A DNA stretch of 62,159 bases from an uncultured Bacteroidota bacterium (GCA_902762805.1 CACWPQ010000015.1:1-62159); one strand, 5' to 3'. Counted from the first letter of the stretch, positions 1-8,806 are shown. Made by a program: numbers and translations. The notes: generated by a model from the sequence alone, not told the origin.

Positions 1-60
1 AGTGAATAAGAGGTATCCTCTTCTTCTCCTCTTTTTACCCTCTTCTTCCTTGCGAGCATA

Positions 61-165
61 AAGGAGGGAATTTGGGGGGGGATGGAAGGGGTGGGCGGTG
101 CGGGTTGGTGGAGTGGGGAAAGGGGTGGGGGAGGGCGGTGCGGGAGGGGGGGGGATTGGTATGAA
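61..165. repeat. G-rich low-complexity tract
   Basis: The plus strand carries many runs of three to nine G and two copies of a GGGCGGTGCGGG motif (near 92 and 135). No gene is visible in 1-232. The G runs could form quadruplex structures, which is inference only. Confidence 0.5.
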
Positions 166-182
166 GATTTAAAAAAAATATT

Positions 183-190
183 TATCTTTG
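183..190 (+). promoter_or_regulatory. Bacteroidetes -7 box for the surface protein gene
   Basis: TATCTTTG matches the TAnnTTTG consensus of the Bacteroidetes primary sigma factor. It lies about 42 nt before the ATG at 233, leaving a leader of about 35 nt. Confidence 0.6.
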
Positions 191-232
191 CAAGCCCGAA
201 ATGACTTCTAAGAAATCAATATAAAACTAGAA

Positions 233-2749
233 ATGAAAGGATTGCATTTGAAACTACTTGCTCGTGTGGAACGAAAAGGTGTGATTGTGACTCGAAAACT
301 GACTTTTTTGCTTGCTGTGTTGCTTCCGTGCGTTGCGCAGGGCGCCCAGCCGCGAGCGCTGGCCGTGGCGCCGCCCGCGGGCGCGGCGAACGAGGTGTGG
401 CTCGACGACCGCGAGAGCCACTCGTGGAGCTACTACAGCGACCCTGCCAGTCCGGTGCGGAGCCTCAATCCGGCCGATGTGAAAATCACCTACTACGGCT
501 ACGGTGCCAATACGATGTACAGCAGCAATGCGGCCACGCCGACGGGCAGTCCGGATGTGAATGTGGCCGCCTCGTCGGTGGGCATCGGCATTGATGCGCC
601 CGGGAAGAACACCTTCGTGTACCTGAAGACACTGGAGCGCATCAACGGCGAGCAGGCGTCGAGCATGGCCGCGGCCGACGGGCCGTGCCGCTATGTCACG
701 ATTCCCAATCCGTTCAGCATCCGCCCCACGCACGGCAGCGGTGCCGGGCGCTGGAGGGGGTTCTACAAGTGGCGCGTCAAGCGGCTGGCGGGCGGGCGTG
801 TGTACGGCGACAAGGGTATGAGCCGCTCCCTGTCGGCGTCGAGCATGCTCGACGCCGAGGATACGCTCTATTTCATGCCTACGGGCGAGTATGGGATGGA
901 GGTGGAATTCGAGGCGGTGTGGGCCCGGGCGTTTGTGTTCGACAGTGTGGGGTCGGGCGTGGGGCTCAACAGCACGGCGCTCACCGCCAGCGACTTTGCC
1001 AGCGGGGCGAATGCCTATGAGCGCAATTTTGTGGTGCTGACGCGTAACGGGCTTTTCACTGCGATGCCCACGCGTCCGGCGACCATCACGGCGGTCTATC
1101 CCGACGGGACGGACGGTGTGTCGTCCGCGCGCCTTGCCGCCCGCCCCGAGGGTGTGGTGGTCAACCGCGGCATGTCGTTCCTGGCCGACACGAAATTCGA
1201 GTACATCAAGATAACGGGGGGCTACAACTCGTACTATATCGGGGGCAACTATGTGACTTTCGGCCGCGGGCTGAAGAATGCCGACGGGACGCTGATATCG
1301 TACTACCTGATGGGTATCAGCGGCAATGCCAGCACGACCACACGCGTCAGGCTGCGCATGGAGAGCGGCGACTTCGGGATGATGTGGTTCACAGGCTCGC
1401 GCCGCACCCATAGCGGGGCGGTCTACTTCAGGGCCACCATGGGCACGGACTACGACCGCAGCGTCGGCGACCACACGAAGCTCTCGCTCGGCATGATCAT
1501 GGGGGGCGACCAGTGCAGTTTCGGGCCCGCCAACCGCGGCATCGACCAGTACAACTATGTGGTCAAGAGCGGCCGCTTCATACCGGACGACGACCTCGGC
1601 GGCGCCCACGGCGGCACGGAGGCTTTCTACATGGGGTCGAGCTGCGGCGACAGGCGCGACCTCAACCACCAGGGCACGCGCACGATGACCATCGAGGGCG
1701 GCGTGTTCAACTCGATAGCCTGCGGCATGGACATGGACCGGCAGGCCTATGTCGACTCGGCGCAGACCATGGTGAGACTGCGCATGAAAGGGGGCTTGGT
1801 GCGTGGATGCCTCTACGGTGCGGCCGAGCACGCCGAGGCTCGCGGCAACCGGCGGCTGGTGGTCACCGGCGGCACCATCAACGGCTGGATGGCTGGCGGG
1901 GTGAACGGCACCATACAGAACTACGCCGGTAACTTGACGGGCGACACCTATATCTATTTCGGCGGCAGGGCGCGGCTGGAGCACGTGGCGAGCGACCCCA
2001 AAATCGCCTCCTCCTACGGTGGCAACATTTACGGCGCGGGCAGCGGCAACGAGAACGACACGGGATACGCCAGCACCGTGGGACGCGTCATGAACTCCAC
2101 CATCGTCATCGCCGACAGCTGCTACGTCTCGCGCAATGTCTACGGCGGCGGCAACCATGGCTACATCCACGGCACGGGAGCCTCCATCCACCTGCTGGGC
2201 GGCACGGTTGAGGGCAAGGTGTTCGGCGGAAGCAACAAGCAAAAAGGCAAGGCGGTGGACATCCTGATGCGTGACGGCACGGTGAAGGGCGGCGTCTACG
2301 GGGGCAGCAACATCGTAGGCCTCGTGACAGGCCCCGTCAGCATCCGTCTCGAGGGCGGCACCGTGGGCGAACCGGGCTGCGCCGACACGGTGGGCAACGT
2401 CTTCGGATGCGGCTACGGCGAGAACACGCAGGTGACGGGCGACGTGAATATCGTCGTCGGCAGGGCCGAGGCGAAATATCCCCACGTCGACACGCCCCGC
2501 ATCCACGGCAGCATCTACGGCGGCGGCTACTGGGGCGACTACGACGCCACGGGCAAACTCTTCGGCATCACCACCTATAACGGCCGCATCGACCGCAATA
2601 TCTTCGGCGGCGGCTACGGAAGCACGGCGGTCATCACGGGCAACACCTCGGTCCGTGTGCTCGGCACCACCAGCGTGTACGGCAACGTCTACGGCGGCGG
2701 CAATATGGGCGCCGTCAAAGGCAACACCAACGTGGTGATTGGCGATTGA
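233..2749 (+). CDS. glycine-rich, probably beta-helical exported surface protein
   Basis: No named family is recognised with confidence. The 838-residue protein has a basic N-terminus and a hydrophobic segment (TFLLAVLLPCVAQGAQ, about residues 23-38), consistent with a signal peptide. The n-region is long with the ATG start, so GTG codons at 281 or 287 are alternatives. From about residue 600 to the end there are repeating rungs with cores such as VYGGGN, VFGGS, VYGGSN and FGGGYG, as expected of a right-handed beta-helix or adhesin-like protein. It ends abruptly after such a rung (NTNVVIGD) with no visible sorting or anchor domain, so the native protein may be longer and truncated here. A long open frame on the opposite strand is a GC-rich shadow. 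Confidence 0.6.
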   Translation: MKGLHLKLLARVERKGVIVTRKLTFLLAVLLPCVAQGAQPRALAVAPPAGAANEVWLDDRESHSWSYYSDPASPVRSLNPADVKITYYGYGANTMYSSNAATPTGSPDVNVAASSVGIGIDAPGKNTFVYLKTLERINGEQASSMAAADGPCRYVTIPNPFSIRPTHGSGAGRWRGFYKWRVKRLAGGRVYGDKGMSRSLSASSMLDAEDTLYFMPTGEYGMEVEFEAVWARAFVFDSVGSGVGLNSTALTASDFASGANAYERNFVVLTRNGLFTAMPTRPATITAVYPDGTDGVSSARLAARPEGVVVNRGMSFLADTKFEYIKITGGYNSYYIGGNYVTFGRGLKNADGTLISYYLMGISGNASTTTRVRLRMESGDFGMMWFTGSRRTHSGAVYFRATMGTDYDRSVGDHTKLSLGMIMGGDQCSFGPANRGIDQYNYVVKSGRFIPDDDLGGAHGGTEAFYMGSSCGDRRDLNHQGTRTMTIEGGVFNSIACGMDMDRQAYVDSAQTMVRLRMKGGLVRGCLYGAAEHAEARGNRRLVVTGGTINGWMAGGVNGTIQNYAGNLTGDTYIYFGGRARLEHVASDPKIASSYGGNIYGAGSGNENDTGYASTVGRVMNSTIVIADSCYVSRNVYGGGNHGYIHGTGASIHLLGGTVEGKVFGGSNKQKGKAVDILMRDGTVKGGVYGGSNIVGLVTGPVSIRLEGGTVGEPGCADTVGNVFGCGYGENTQVTGDVNIVVGRAEAKYPHVDTPRIHGSIYGGGYWGDYDATGKLFGITTYNGRIDRNIFGGGYGSTAVITGNTSVRVLGTTSVYGNVYGGGNMGAVKGNTNVVIGD

Positions 2750-2832
2750 GGCGGAGAAGAAAATGTTTTTTCCCAGCGGCACAATAAAGCGCGCGCCAGC
2801 GCGTTAGCGATTAAAAAAACAGACACTGCAAT

Positions 2833-3027
2833 ATGGCCACACTGACTTTGAATTACGACGGGCGCAACCGTGCCGCGCGGAGCGTGGCGGAGATGCTGCG
2901 CCATCTGGACTTCATCACCGTCACCGAGCCCGCGCCCAAGGCCCGCAAGGCGGACCCCACCTGCATGAGCAAGGAGGATTATTTCGAGATGATCGACCGG
3001 CGCATGGAGGGGTGTGGGGAAAAATAG
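2833..3027 (+). CDS. small hypothetical protein, antitoxin-like
   Basis: This 64-residue protein starts MATLTLNYDGRN and has an acidic/basic C-terminal half (SKEDYFEMIDRRMEG). Small proteins with an N-terminal beta strand followed by helices are common in Bacteroidales, and some are antitoxins; that role is only a guess because no toxin gene follows. It ends 7 nt before the preferred start of the symporter gene, so the two may be co-transcribed. Confidence 0.5.
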   Translation: MATLTLNYDGRNRAARSVAEMLRHLDFITVTEPAPKARKADPTCMSKEDYFEMIDRRMEGCGEK

Positions 3028-3034
3028 CAGAACC

Positions 3035-4387
3035 ATGGCAGAGAAGAAACGCGAAACCTTCGGCTCGAAACTGGGCTTCATCATGGCCACGGCCGGCTCG
3101 GCCCTCGGCCTGGGCAATATCTACCGCTTCCCCTGCGAGGCCGGCGCCAACGGCGGCGCGGCTTTCGTCATCGTCTATCTGGCCCTGGCGCTCGTAATCG
3201 GCACGCCGCTGATGATCAGCGAGTTCGTTATAGGTCGCAACAGCCGTTCCAACCCCGTCGGCGCCTTCCGCAAGCTGAGCGGCGGCAAGGGCACGGCCTG
3301 GCCCGTGGTGGGCTACCTGGGCGTGCTCTGCGCCTTCCTTATTTTGGCGTTCTACACCACGGTGGCGGGCTGGACGCTGGGCTACCTGGGCAAGAGCGCG
3401 GCGGGCCACTTCGCCGGGCAGGACCTGGCAGCCATACAGCGGCAGTTCAGTGATTTCACGAACCATCCCTGGCTCCCCATCCTCTGCCAGCTGGCTTTCC
3501 TGGCCTTGACGGCGGTGGTGGTGATGCGCGGCGTCAAAGGGGGCATCGAGCGCTGGAGCAAGATCTTGATGCCGATGCTGCTGGTGATCATGGTGGTGCT
3601 CTGCGTGAAGAGTCTCACGCTGAGCGGCGCGCGCGAGGGGCTGGAGTTCTTCTTCAAGCCCGACTTCTCGAAAATCACCGGCAAGGTGGTCCTCTCGGCC
3701 CTGGGTCAGAGCTTCTTCTCGCTCTCGATCGGCATGGGGGCGCTGATTACCTACGGCTCCTACCTGGGGCGCAGGGACAACATGGTCTCCAGCGCCGTGA
3801 GCGTCACCCTGGCCGACGCGCTGGTGGCCATCCTGGCGGGCGTCATCATCTTCCCGGCCGCCTTCAGTTTCGGCATCCAGCCCGAGGCGGGCGCCTCGCT
3901 GGCGTTCACCACGTTGCCGCTGGTGTTCCAGCAGATGACCGGCGGCTACTTCTTCTGCCTCATCTTCTTCCTGCTGCTGGTCATCGCCACGCTGACCAGC
4001 ACCATCTCGCTGCTCGAGGTCATCGTGGCGGCGCTGACCGAGGAGCTGCGCCTCTCGCGCACCAAGGCGGCCCTGCTGGGCGCCGTGGGCACCGCCGTCA
4101 TCGGCGTGCTGGCCACCATGAGCTTCCGCGCCGGCAGCCCCCTGCACATCGGCGCCAAGACGGTGTTCGACCTGCTGGACCAGATCACGGCGCTCTACAT
4201 GATGCCCATCGGCGGCCTGCTCATCGTGCTCTTTGTGGGGTGGAAGATGAAGCGGGGCGACGTGATGGACGAGCTGACCAGCCACCAGACCCTCCGCCCC
4301 GGCCTCCGCAAAGCCATTCTCTTTATCATCAAATACATAGCTCCCGTCGCCATCGCCGTCATCTTCGTCAGCCAGCTGGTGGGGTGA
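3035..4387 (+). CDS. sodium-dependent transporter, neurotransmitter:sodium symporter (NSS) family
   Basis: This inner-membrane protein of about 450 residues should couple sodium entry to uptake of an amino acid or similar solute; the substrate cannot be read from sequence. The N-terminal GSALGLGNIYRFP followed by NGGAAF is the NSS/SNF signature around the unwound first membrane helix that binds sodium and substrate. Roughly eleven to twelve hydrophobic segments follow, and the length fits bacterial members. I chose the ATG at 3035 (MAEKKRE) over an in-frame GTG at 3014, which would overlap the preceding small gene. Confidence 0.88.
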   Translation: MAEKKRETFGSKLGFIMATAGSALGLGNIYRFPCEAGANGGAAFVIVYLALALVIGTPLMISEFVIGRNSRSNPVGAFRKLSGGKGTAWPVVGYLGVLCAFLILAFYTTVAGWTLGYLGKSAAGHFAGQDLAAIQRQFSDFTNHPWLPILCQLAFLALTAVVVMRGVKGGIERWSKILMPMLLVIMVVLCVKSLTLSGAREGLEFFFKPDFSKITGKVVLSALGQSFFSLSIGMGALITYGSYLGRRDNMVSSAVSVTLADALVAILAGVIIFPAAFSFGIQPEAGASLAFTTLPLVFQQMTGGYFFCLIFFLLLVIATLTSTISLLEVIVAALTEELRLSRTKAALLGAVGTAVIGVLATMSFRAGSPLHIGAKTVFDLLDQITALYMMPIGGLLIVLFVGWKMKRGDVMDELTSHQTLRPGLRKAILFIIKYIAPVAIAVIFVSQLVG

Positions 4388-4436
4388 GCCGGGCGGTGCC
4401 TGCAAAAAAAAAAATCCGGCGAGTGGAATTTATTCG

Positions 4437-4444
4437 TATCTTTG
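4437..4444 (+). promoter_or_regulatory. -7 box upstream of the cobalamin riboswitch
   Basis: TATCTTTG is followed by GCAGCGC. Transcription should start near 4450 and run through the riboswitch into the CoA-transferase gene. Confidence 0.65.
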
Positions 4445-4469
4445 CAGCGCAATGTCCGCTGGTGCGGAA

Positions 4470-4705
4470 GCGTGCAAGTGGCGTTGCGACAGTGCTTTGA
4501 GTCTGTTTCCGCCACCGAGGTTCGCCCCCGTAATCGGGGCGACGAAGAGGGAATCGCGTGCAAATCGCGAGCTGTCGCGCAACTGTAGATCACCGCAACC
4601 AGCGTCCGGCAGGCAAGGCAAGCCATTGGGGCCTCACGCCCCGAGAAGGCGCCGTGCCGGGGGTGAAAGCCAGGAGACCTGCCCCGTGTGGTCCATGCTG
4701 TGGCA
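4470..4705 (+). ncRNA. cobalamin (B12) riboswitch
   Basis: The conserved core is readable: GGGAA followed by a GTGCAAATC segment and GCTGTCGCGCAACTGTA (about 4549-4587), then the 3' signature AGCCAGGAGACCTGCC (4668-4683). These match the adenosylcobalamin aptamer. It lies between a promoter and the CoA-transferase ATG at 4859, so it should repress that gene when B12 is plentiful. The boundaries are approximate. The region from 4705 to 4800 probably holds the expression platform, but I could not assign the switching helices. Confidence 0.85.
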
Positions 4706-4820
4706 ATGCTTTCGCGTCAAAGGCGGTTGTCAGCCCGTCGGTCCCCCTTGCGGCCGTCGGTCTCCTCTTTCCTTTATTATTGTTATGCGTCCGCATTGCC
4801 CCGAGGCACTGCGAACCGGT

Positions 4821-4852
4821 CAACTTATCAACCTATCAACTTATCAACCTCC
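4821..4852 (+). repeat. short tandem repeat of an ACTTATCAACCT unit
   Basis: Three near copies of CAACTTATCAACC lie directly before the CoA-transferase start codon. This resembles the other low-complexity families in the window, but here it forms the ribosome-entry region. Confidence 0.55.
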
Positions 4853-4858
4853 AACAAC

Positions 4859-6163
4859 ATGAACTGGAAAGAAGAATACCGCAAGAAAATCTCGAAGCCC
4901 GCCGAGGCCATCAAGTCCATCCGCGACGGCCAGTGTGTCGTCATGGGCCATGCCGCCGCCGCGCCGCGCCTCATCCAGCAGGCGCTGGCCGACCACTGCG
5001 AGGACTACAACGATGTGCTCATCTACCACATGACCACCCTGGGCGACAACCCCTGCTACAAGCCCCACTGCTTCGGCCACTTCCGCCATGTGAGCAACTT
5101 CCTGGCCGCCAACTCGCGCGAGGTGATCGAGCGCCGCGAGGGTGATTTCTTCCCCGCCTACTTCAAGGATGTGCCCTCGATGATCGGCAGCGACATACCG
5201 TGCGACGTGGCCGTCTTCCAGACCACGCCCCCCAACGCCGAGGGCTATTGCTCGCTCGGCGTCAGCTGCGACTACGCCAAGGCCGCCATCCGCGCCGCCA
5301 AGACCGTCATCATAGAGACCAACGAGATGATGCCCTTCACCTATGGCGACACCCTCGTCCACGTCTCGCAAATCGACCACATCATCCCCTGCGCCTACCG
5401 CCTGCAGGAGCTGCAGCTGCCCGCCCCCGGCGAGGTGGAGCTGGCCATCGGGCGCCACTGTGCCTCGCTCGTGGCCGACGGCGCCACCCTCCAGCTCGGC
5501 ATCGGCGCCATCCCCGACGCCGTGCTGCGCTCGCTCGCCGACAAGAACGACCTCGGCATCCACAGCGAGATGTTCTCCGGCGGCGTGATGGACCTCATGC
5601 GCAGCGGCGTCGTCAACGGCAGCCGCAAGACCCTCCACCGCGGCAAGGCCGTCGTCACCTTCATCATGGGCACACGCGAACTCTACGACTTCGTCGACGA
5701 GAACCCCGACGTGGAGTTCCACCCGGTCGACTATGTCAACAACCCCCTCGTCATCGCGCAGAACGACCGCATGGTCTCCATCAACTCCTGCCTCGAGGTG
5801 GACCTCCAGGGGCAGGTGGCCAGCGAGACCATCGGCATACGCCAGTACAGCGGCATCGGCGGGCAGGTGGACTTCATCCGCGGCGCCTCGCTCGCCCGCG
5901 AGGGCAAGGCCGTCATCGCCATGCCCAGCACCGCCGCCGGCGGCAAAATCTCGCGCATCAAGCCCTTCCTCACCGAGGGCGCCGCCGTCAGCACCTCGCG
6001 CAACGACGTCGACTACATCTGCACCGAATACGGCATCGCACGCCTCAAAGGACGCACCCTCCAGCACCGCGCCGAGGACCTCATCCGCATCGCCCACCCC
6101 GACTTCCGCCCGGCCCTGGCCGAGGAATACGAGCGCCGCTTCCACACGCAGTACCGCGATTAG
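4859..6163 (+). CDS. acetyl-CoA hydrolase/transferase family protein (class I CoA-transferase)
   Basis: This 434-residue protein belongs to the acetyl-CoA hydrolase/4-hydroxybutyrate CoA-transferase family and should move CoA between short-chain acyl groups such as acetate, propionate and succinate. Visible family features are GYCSLGVSCDY, the ETNEMMPFTYGD segment, LQLGIGAIPDAV, and GIHSEMFSGG, which holds the likely catalytic glutamate. The start MNWKEEYRKK follows the riboswitch; longer in-frame starts would lie inside the aptamer. B12 control makes sense if the enzyme works beside B12-dependent methylmalonyl-CoA mutase in propionate formation; that pathway link is inference. It ends six bases before a convergent gene. 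Confidence 0.85.
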   Translation: MNWKEEYRKKISKPAEAIKSIRDGQCVVMGHAAAAPRLIQQALADHCEDYNDVLIYHMTTLGDNPCYKPHCFGHFRHVSNFLAANSREVIERREGDFFPAYFKDVPSMIGSDIPCDVAVFQTTPPNAEGYCSLGVSCDYAKAAIRAAKTVIIETNEMMPFTYGDTLVHVSQIDHIIPCAYRLQELQLPAPGEVELAIGRHCASLVADGATLQLGIGAIPDAVLRSLADKNDLGIHSEMFSGGVMDLMRSGVVNGSRKTLHRGKAVVTFIMGTRELYDFVDENPDVEFHPVDYVNNPLVIAQNDRMVSINSCLEVDLQGQVASETIGIRQYSGIGGQVDFIRGASLAREGKAVIAMPSTAAGGKISRIKPFLTEGAAVSTSRNDVDYICTEYGIARLKGRTLQHRAEDLIRIAHPDFRPALAEEYERRFHTQYRD

Positions 6164-6169
6164 GAATGT

Positions 6170-7402
6170 TCAGAAAGACGCCTGCCGGGAGATCGTCGGG
6201 AAGGTAATGGCCTCGTCCAGTGTCTTCAGGTCGAAATATTTTTTCTTGTCAGGTGATATGAGGATAAGCCGTGGCATGGACTTGATGCTGAAAACGTTTG
6301 AAAGTCCCTTGGCATGGTAGGTGTATGGTTTGAGCCCATATCTCGCCACGATCGGGAGCAGTGATTCCGTGCTGGCAGCCAAGGGGTTTATCATCATAAA
6401 GTGGATGCCTTTTTCCCGAAGCGTCGCGAGCACCGACGGGTCGTCGTGCAGTTGCTTCATTTGCAAGTAGCAGGGTTTGCAGCCCGAATACCAGAAGTCC
6501 ACGAGCAGCCACCCGTGCTGTTGCCCGAGGGAGGTGGTGTCCCCGCCAAGCGACACAATGGGAAAGTCGACAACCTCGTTGGTCAGTTGCCAGTTCTCTG
6601 TGCTTCTCCACAGCCACGACAGGGGTGGGTTGTCCGTGTTGTTGTGCCGGGTGAAGGTGCTGTAACAGGGGCTTTCGAAGTTGGTGACGGAGTCGATATA
6701 TGCCTGGTGGTTTTCGTAGGATATGCCGATGTCGTAGCGGCGTGTGCCGAATTCGTGGGCACCGTTGCCGGGATAGTCCATTGGCGATGCGACAATGAAC
6801 TGCAGTCCGCCGTGCACCTGACTGCAATAATATTTTATGGTGCGATAGTTGGGGATGTCGAATTCCTGGGTGGTATCGTTGAAAAAATGGCTCGACATGT
6901 CATCCTTTGTCAGCACGGTATAGGCTTCTCCGTTTATCATGGTGTCCGCAATGCCGTTGAATTTCGTTGACTGGATGCTTGTGGAGAGCAAGTCGTCCTG
7001 GCGAATCAAAGGATATATGTACTCCACCACGGAGAGGAGTTGTTGGAGCCTGTAGTACCGTATGCTGCGGTTGTAGTCTACGTCGGGGCCGTCGCTGAAA
7101 ATCGTTAGCTCCCGGTTCATCAGGTCCACCACCTTGAGCGATTCGTCGGTAAAAGAGTACAGCACGTCGGAGTTCAGGTAGTGGATGGTTGTCGACTGCG
7201 GGCAGCGGTAGACTTTGTAGCGTCCCGTGTAGTTCGTATCATTGGAATTGGTTAGTTCGATGGAGAAAGTTCTGTATTCGTTCTGCACAACCGGGGACAA
7301 GATATGCTTCGTGTAAAATATCGAGGCCCGGTTGCAGGAATAAAGGGCAAGAAGTGCCGGTAGCAAAATAATGCTTCTATAACGGAGTGTTCTAAATGCC
7401 AT
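6170..7402 (-). CDS. lipoprotein with C-terminal thioredoxin-like (TlpA/ResA-type) domain
   Basis: Starting at the ATG at 7402, the 410-residue protein opens with a basic stretch, a hydrophobic segment and the lipobox ALYSC, so it is probably a lipid-anchored envelope protein. The C-terminal third contains LLVDFWYSGCKPC, a thioredoxin-like CxxC centre (SGCKPC), followed by a fold typical of TlpA/ResA thiol-disulfide oxidoreductases. The middle region is unrecognised. An upstream in-frame ATG at 7477 would place the -7 box inside the coding region, so I rejected it. The gene converges on the CoA-transferase gene with a 6-nt gap. Confidence 0.75.
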   Translation of the reverse strand: MAFRTLRYRSIILLPALLALYSCNRASIFYTKHILSPVVQNEYRTFSIELTNSNDTNYTGRYKVYRCPQSTTIHYLNSDVLYSFTDESLKVVDLMNRELTIFSDGPDVDYNRSIRYYRLQQLLSVVEYIYPLIRQDDLLSTSIQSTKFNGIADTMINGEAYTVLTKDDMSSHFFNDTTQEFDIPNYRTIKYYCSQVHGGLQFIVASPMDYPGNGAHEFGTRRYDIGISYENHQAYIDSVTNFESPCYSTFTRHNNTDNPPLSWLWRSTENWQLTNEVVDFPIVSLGGDTTSLGQQHGWLLVDFWYSGCKPCYLQMKQLHDDPSVLATLREKGIHFMMINPLAASTESLLPIVARYGLKPYTYHAKGLSNVFSIKSMPRLILISPDKKKYFDLKTLDEAITFPTISRQASF

Positions 7403-7448
7403 CTTGTTATTGTAGATAGATAATTGGTTCGGTTTTGTTTTCAGCGTG

Positions 7449-7456
7449 CAAAGATA
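7449..7456 (-). promoter_or_regulatory. -7 box for the thioredoxin-like lipoprotein
   Basis: CAAAGATA on the plus strand reads TATCTTTG on the minus strand, 46 nt before the ATG at 7402. Confidence 0.6.
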
Positions 7457-7489
7457 CACAATTTTATTTTTCTGCACTGAAATTTCATC

Positions 7490-7570
7490 AACCGGGCGCG
7501 GGCATTCGGGTGATTTGCTTAAAATGACCTGCGCAAGTATTCGAGTAATTCGGGTAATTCGCCGTCGGAA
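7490..7570. repeat. intergenic ATTCGAGTAATTCG-type repeat
   Basis: Short units such as ATTCGGGTGATT, ATTCGAGTAATTCG and GGTAATTCGCCG recur here. The same family appears at 36735-36832 and 38270-38420, always between genes. Confidence 0.5.
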
Positions 7571-7594
7571 AAGATTGATTCAAATTTATTTCGT

Positions 7595-7602
7595 ACTTTT
7601 GC
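7595..7602 (+). promoter_or_regulatory. -7 box for the PdxK-like kinase
   Basis: TACTTTTG matches TAnnTTTG and lies 23 nt before the ATG at 7626. Confidence 0.55.
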
Positions 7603-7625
7603 ACCGCCATTTCGGCTCCGCTTTT

Positions 7626-8447
7626 ATGAAACAGATACTGCTCATCAACGACGTCGTGGGCTGCAGCCATGTGGGCATGGTGGCCATGCTCCCCATCCTC
7701 ACCCACCAGGGCCACGCCGTCTACAACCTGCCCACCGCCCTGGTCTCCAACACACTGGACTACGGCCGTTTCAACATCATGGAGACCACCTCCTACATGC
7801 GCGGCACCCTGCCCGTGTGGCAGCAGCTCGGCTTCCGCTTCGACGCCGTGTGCACCGGCCTGATGTTCAGCGAAGAGCAGGCGCGCCTGGTGCAAGACTA
7901 CTGCCGCCGCCTGCGCGACGGCGGCACGGCGGTCTACGTCGACCCCATCATGGGCGACGCCGGCCGCCTCTACAACGGCATCTCGCAGCGCCAGGTCGAG
8001 CTCATGCGCCAGATGGTCGCCGTGGCCGACCTCACCTTCCCCAACCTCACCGAGGCCTGCCTCCTGACCGGCATGCCCTACAACCCCGGCGGCATGACCT
8101 GGGACGACGCCTGCCGCATGCTCGACGCCCTCCTGGCCCTCGGCTGCCGCAGCGCACTCGTCACCAGCGCCCGCGTCGACGGCCAACCCTGCGTCCTCGG
8201 CGCCTCTTCAGAACTCAAAACTCAAAATTCAAAATTCAAAATTCCCTACACCGAAATCCCCGCCGCCATCCACGGCACCGGCGACATCTTCTCCGCCCTC
8301 CTCGTCGGCCACCTCCAGAACGGCCTCACCCTCCAGCAGAGCACCGCCCGCGCCATGGAGGTCGTCAGCCGCCTCATCGACCGCAACCGCCACCTCCCCG
8401 ACCCCTGCCGCGGCATCCCCGTCGAGCAGTGCCTCGACCTGCTATAG
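7626..8447 (+). CDS. pyridoxal/pyridoxamine kinase-like protein (PfkB superfamily)
   Basis: This 273-residue protein resembles PdxK/PdxY-type kinases that phosphorylate B6 vitamers in the cytosol. Family features are the N-terminal MKQILLINDVVGCSHVG, the central VDPIMGDAGRLY, the TPN-like FPNLTEACLLTG, and the C-terminal HGTGDIFSALLVG, whose GTGD holds the catalytic base and anion hole. The start was set by the ATG after the -7 box. An in-frame insert around residues 194-206 (ELKTQNSKFKIP) is encoded by an AATTCAAA-type intergenic repeat and has no obvious place in the fold. It lies just before the segment leading to the GTGD motif. Confidence 0.8.
   Translation: MKQILLINDVVGCSHVGMVAMLPILTHQGHAVYNLPTALVSNTLDYGRFNIMETTSYMRGTLPVWQQLGFRFDAVCTGLMFSEEQARLVQDYCRRLRDGGTAVYVDPIMGDAGRLYNGISQRQVELMRQMVAVADLTFPNLTEACLLTGMPYNPGGMTWDDACRMLDALLALGCRSALVTSARVDGQPCVLGASSELKTQNSKFKIPYTEIPAAIHGTGDIFSALLVGHLQNGLTLQQSTARAMEVVSRLIDRNRHLPDPCRGIPVEQCLDLL
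8207..8245 (+). repeat. AATTCAAA-type repeat inserted in frame in the kinase gene
   Basis: Units CTCAAAATTC and AAAATTCAAAATTC lie inside the open frame and encode QNSKFKI. The same sequence type forms the intergenic stretch at 9267-9298 and appears at 30089-30121, 48744-48780 and 59955-59980. Confidence 0.7.
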
Positions 8448-8472
8448 CCTCCCCCCTCCCGGAGGCAATCTA

Positions 8473-8504
8473 CCCATCATTACCCACCGGTGGGTAATAA
8501 TGGG
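8473..8504. terminator. strong hairpin after the kinase gene
   Basis: The arms CCCATCATTACCCA and TGGGTAATAATGGG pair over 14 positions with one mismatch around a CCGG loop. There is no T-tract, so it may be a transcript end, an RNA-stabilising hairpin or a palindromic binding site. 8448-8806 holds no gene. Confidence 0.5.
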
Positions 8505-8517
8505 AAAAGGCCTAACT

Positions 8518-8552
8518 ACTCCCCTAGAGAACCCCTACCGTTCCCCTAGAGC
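8518..8552. repeat. CCCCTAGAGAACCCC dispersed repeat, copy 1
   Basis: A CCCCTAGAGAACCCCT segment is followed by CCGTTCCCCTAGAG. A close copy lies at 25949-25980. Both are at gene borders. Confidence 0.55.
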
Positions 8553-8709
8553 CCCCCCCTCCATCCGCAAAAGCCCACCCCCGGTTGCATGTGCGCATAA
8601 CACCCTTGTTTTCACAATTTTGCGCCGAAAATCACCAAAACAGGGGAGGGGGTCACCAAAAATGGTGAGAAAATTTTTCAAAAAGTGCCGTGGAATTGTT
8701 TTTATTTTG

Positions 8710-8717
8710 TATATTTG
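8710..8717 (+). promoter_or_regulatory. -7 box for the hydrogenase operon
   Basis: TATATTTG followed by GCAGC, 89 nt before the first hydrogenase gene at 8807. The long AT-rich leader has no other recognised element. Confidence 0.6.
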
Positions 8718-8806
8718 CAGCATCCATTACACACTGTATATATTGTGTATGGCACTGAAAAACAATTAAATAAACGTAATATTAATCCTAAACAAAAAGG
8801 ACTTTT

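Noticed and set aside
254..2782. 842-codon open frame opposite the surface protein gene
   Set aside because: GC-rich third positions keep the antisense frame open; it has no domain, and its His/Ala/Val-rich composition is a shadow.
4688..4858. Longer N-terminus of the CoA-transferase
   Set aside because: It would begin at the edge of the riboswitch aptamer; the family starts near MNWKEEYRKK.
8500..8769. 89-codon open frame before the hydrogenase operon
   Set aside because: It covers a dispersed repeat and the operon promoter, and its composition is unlike neighbouring genes.
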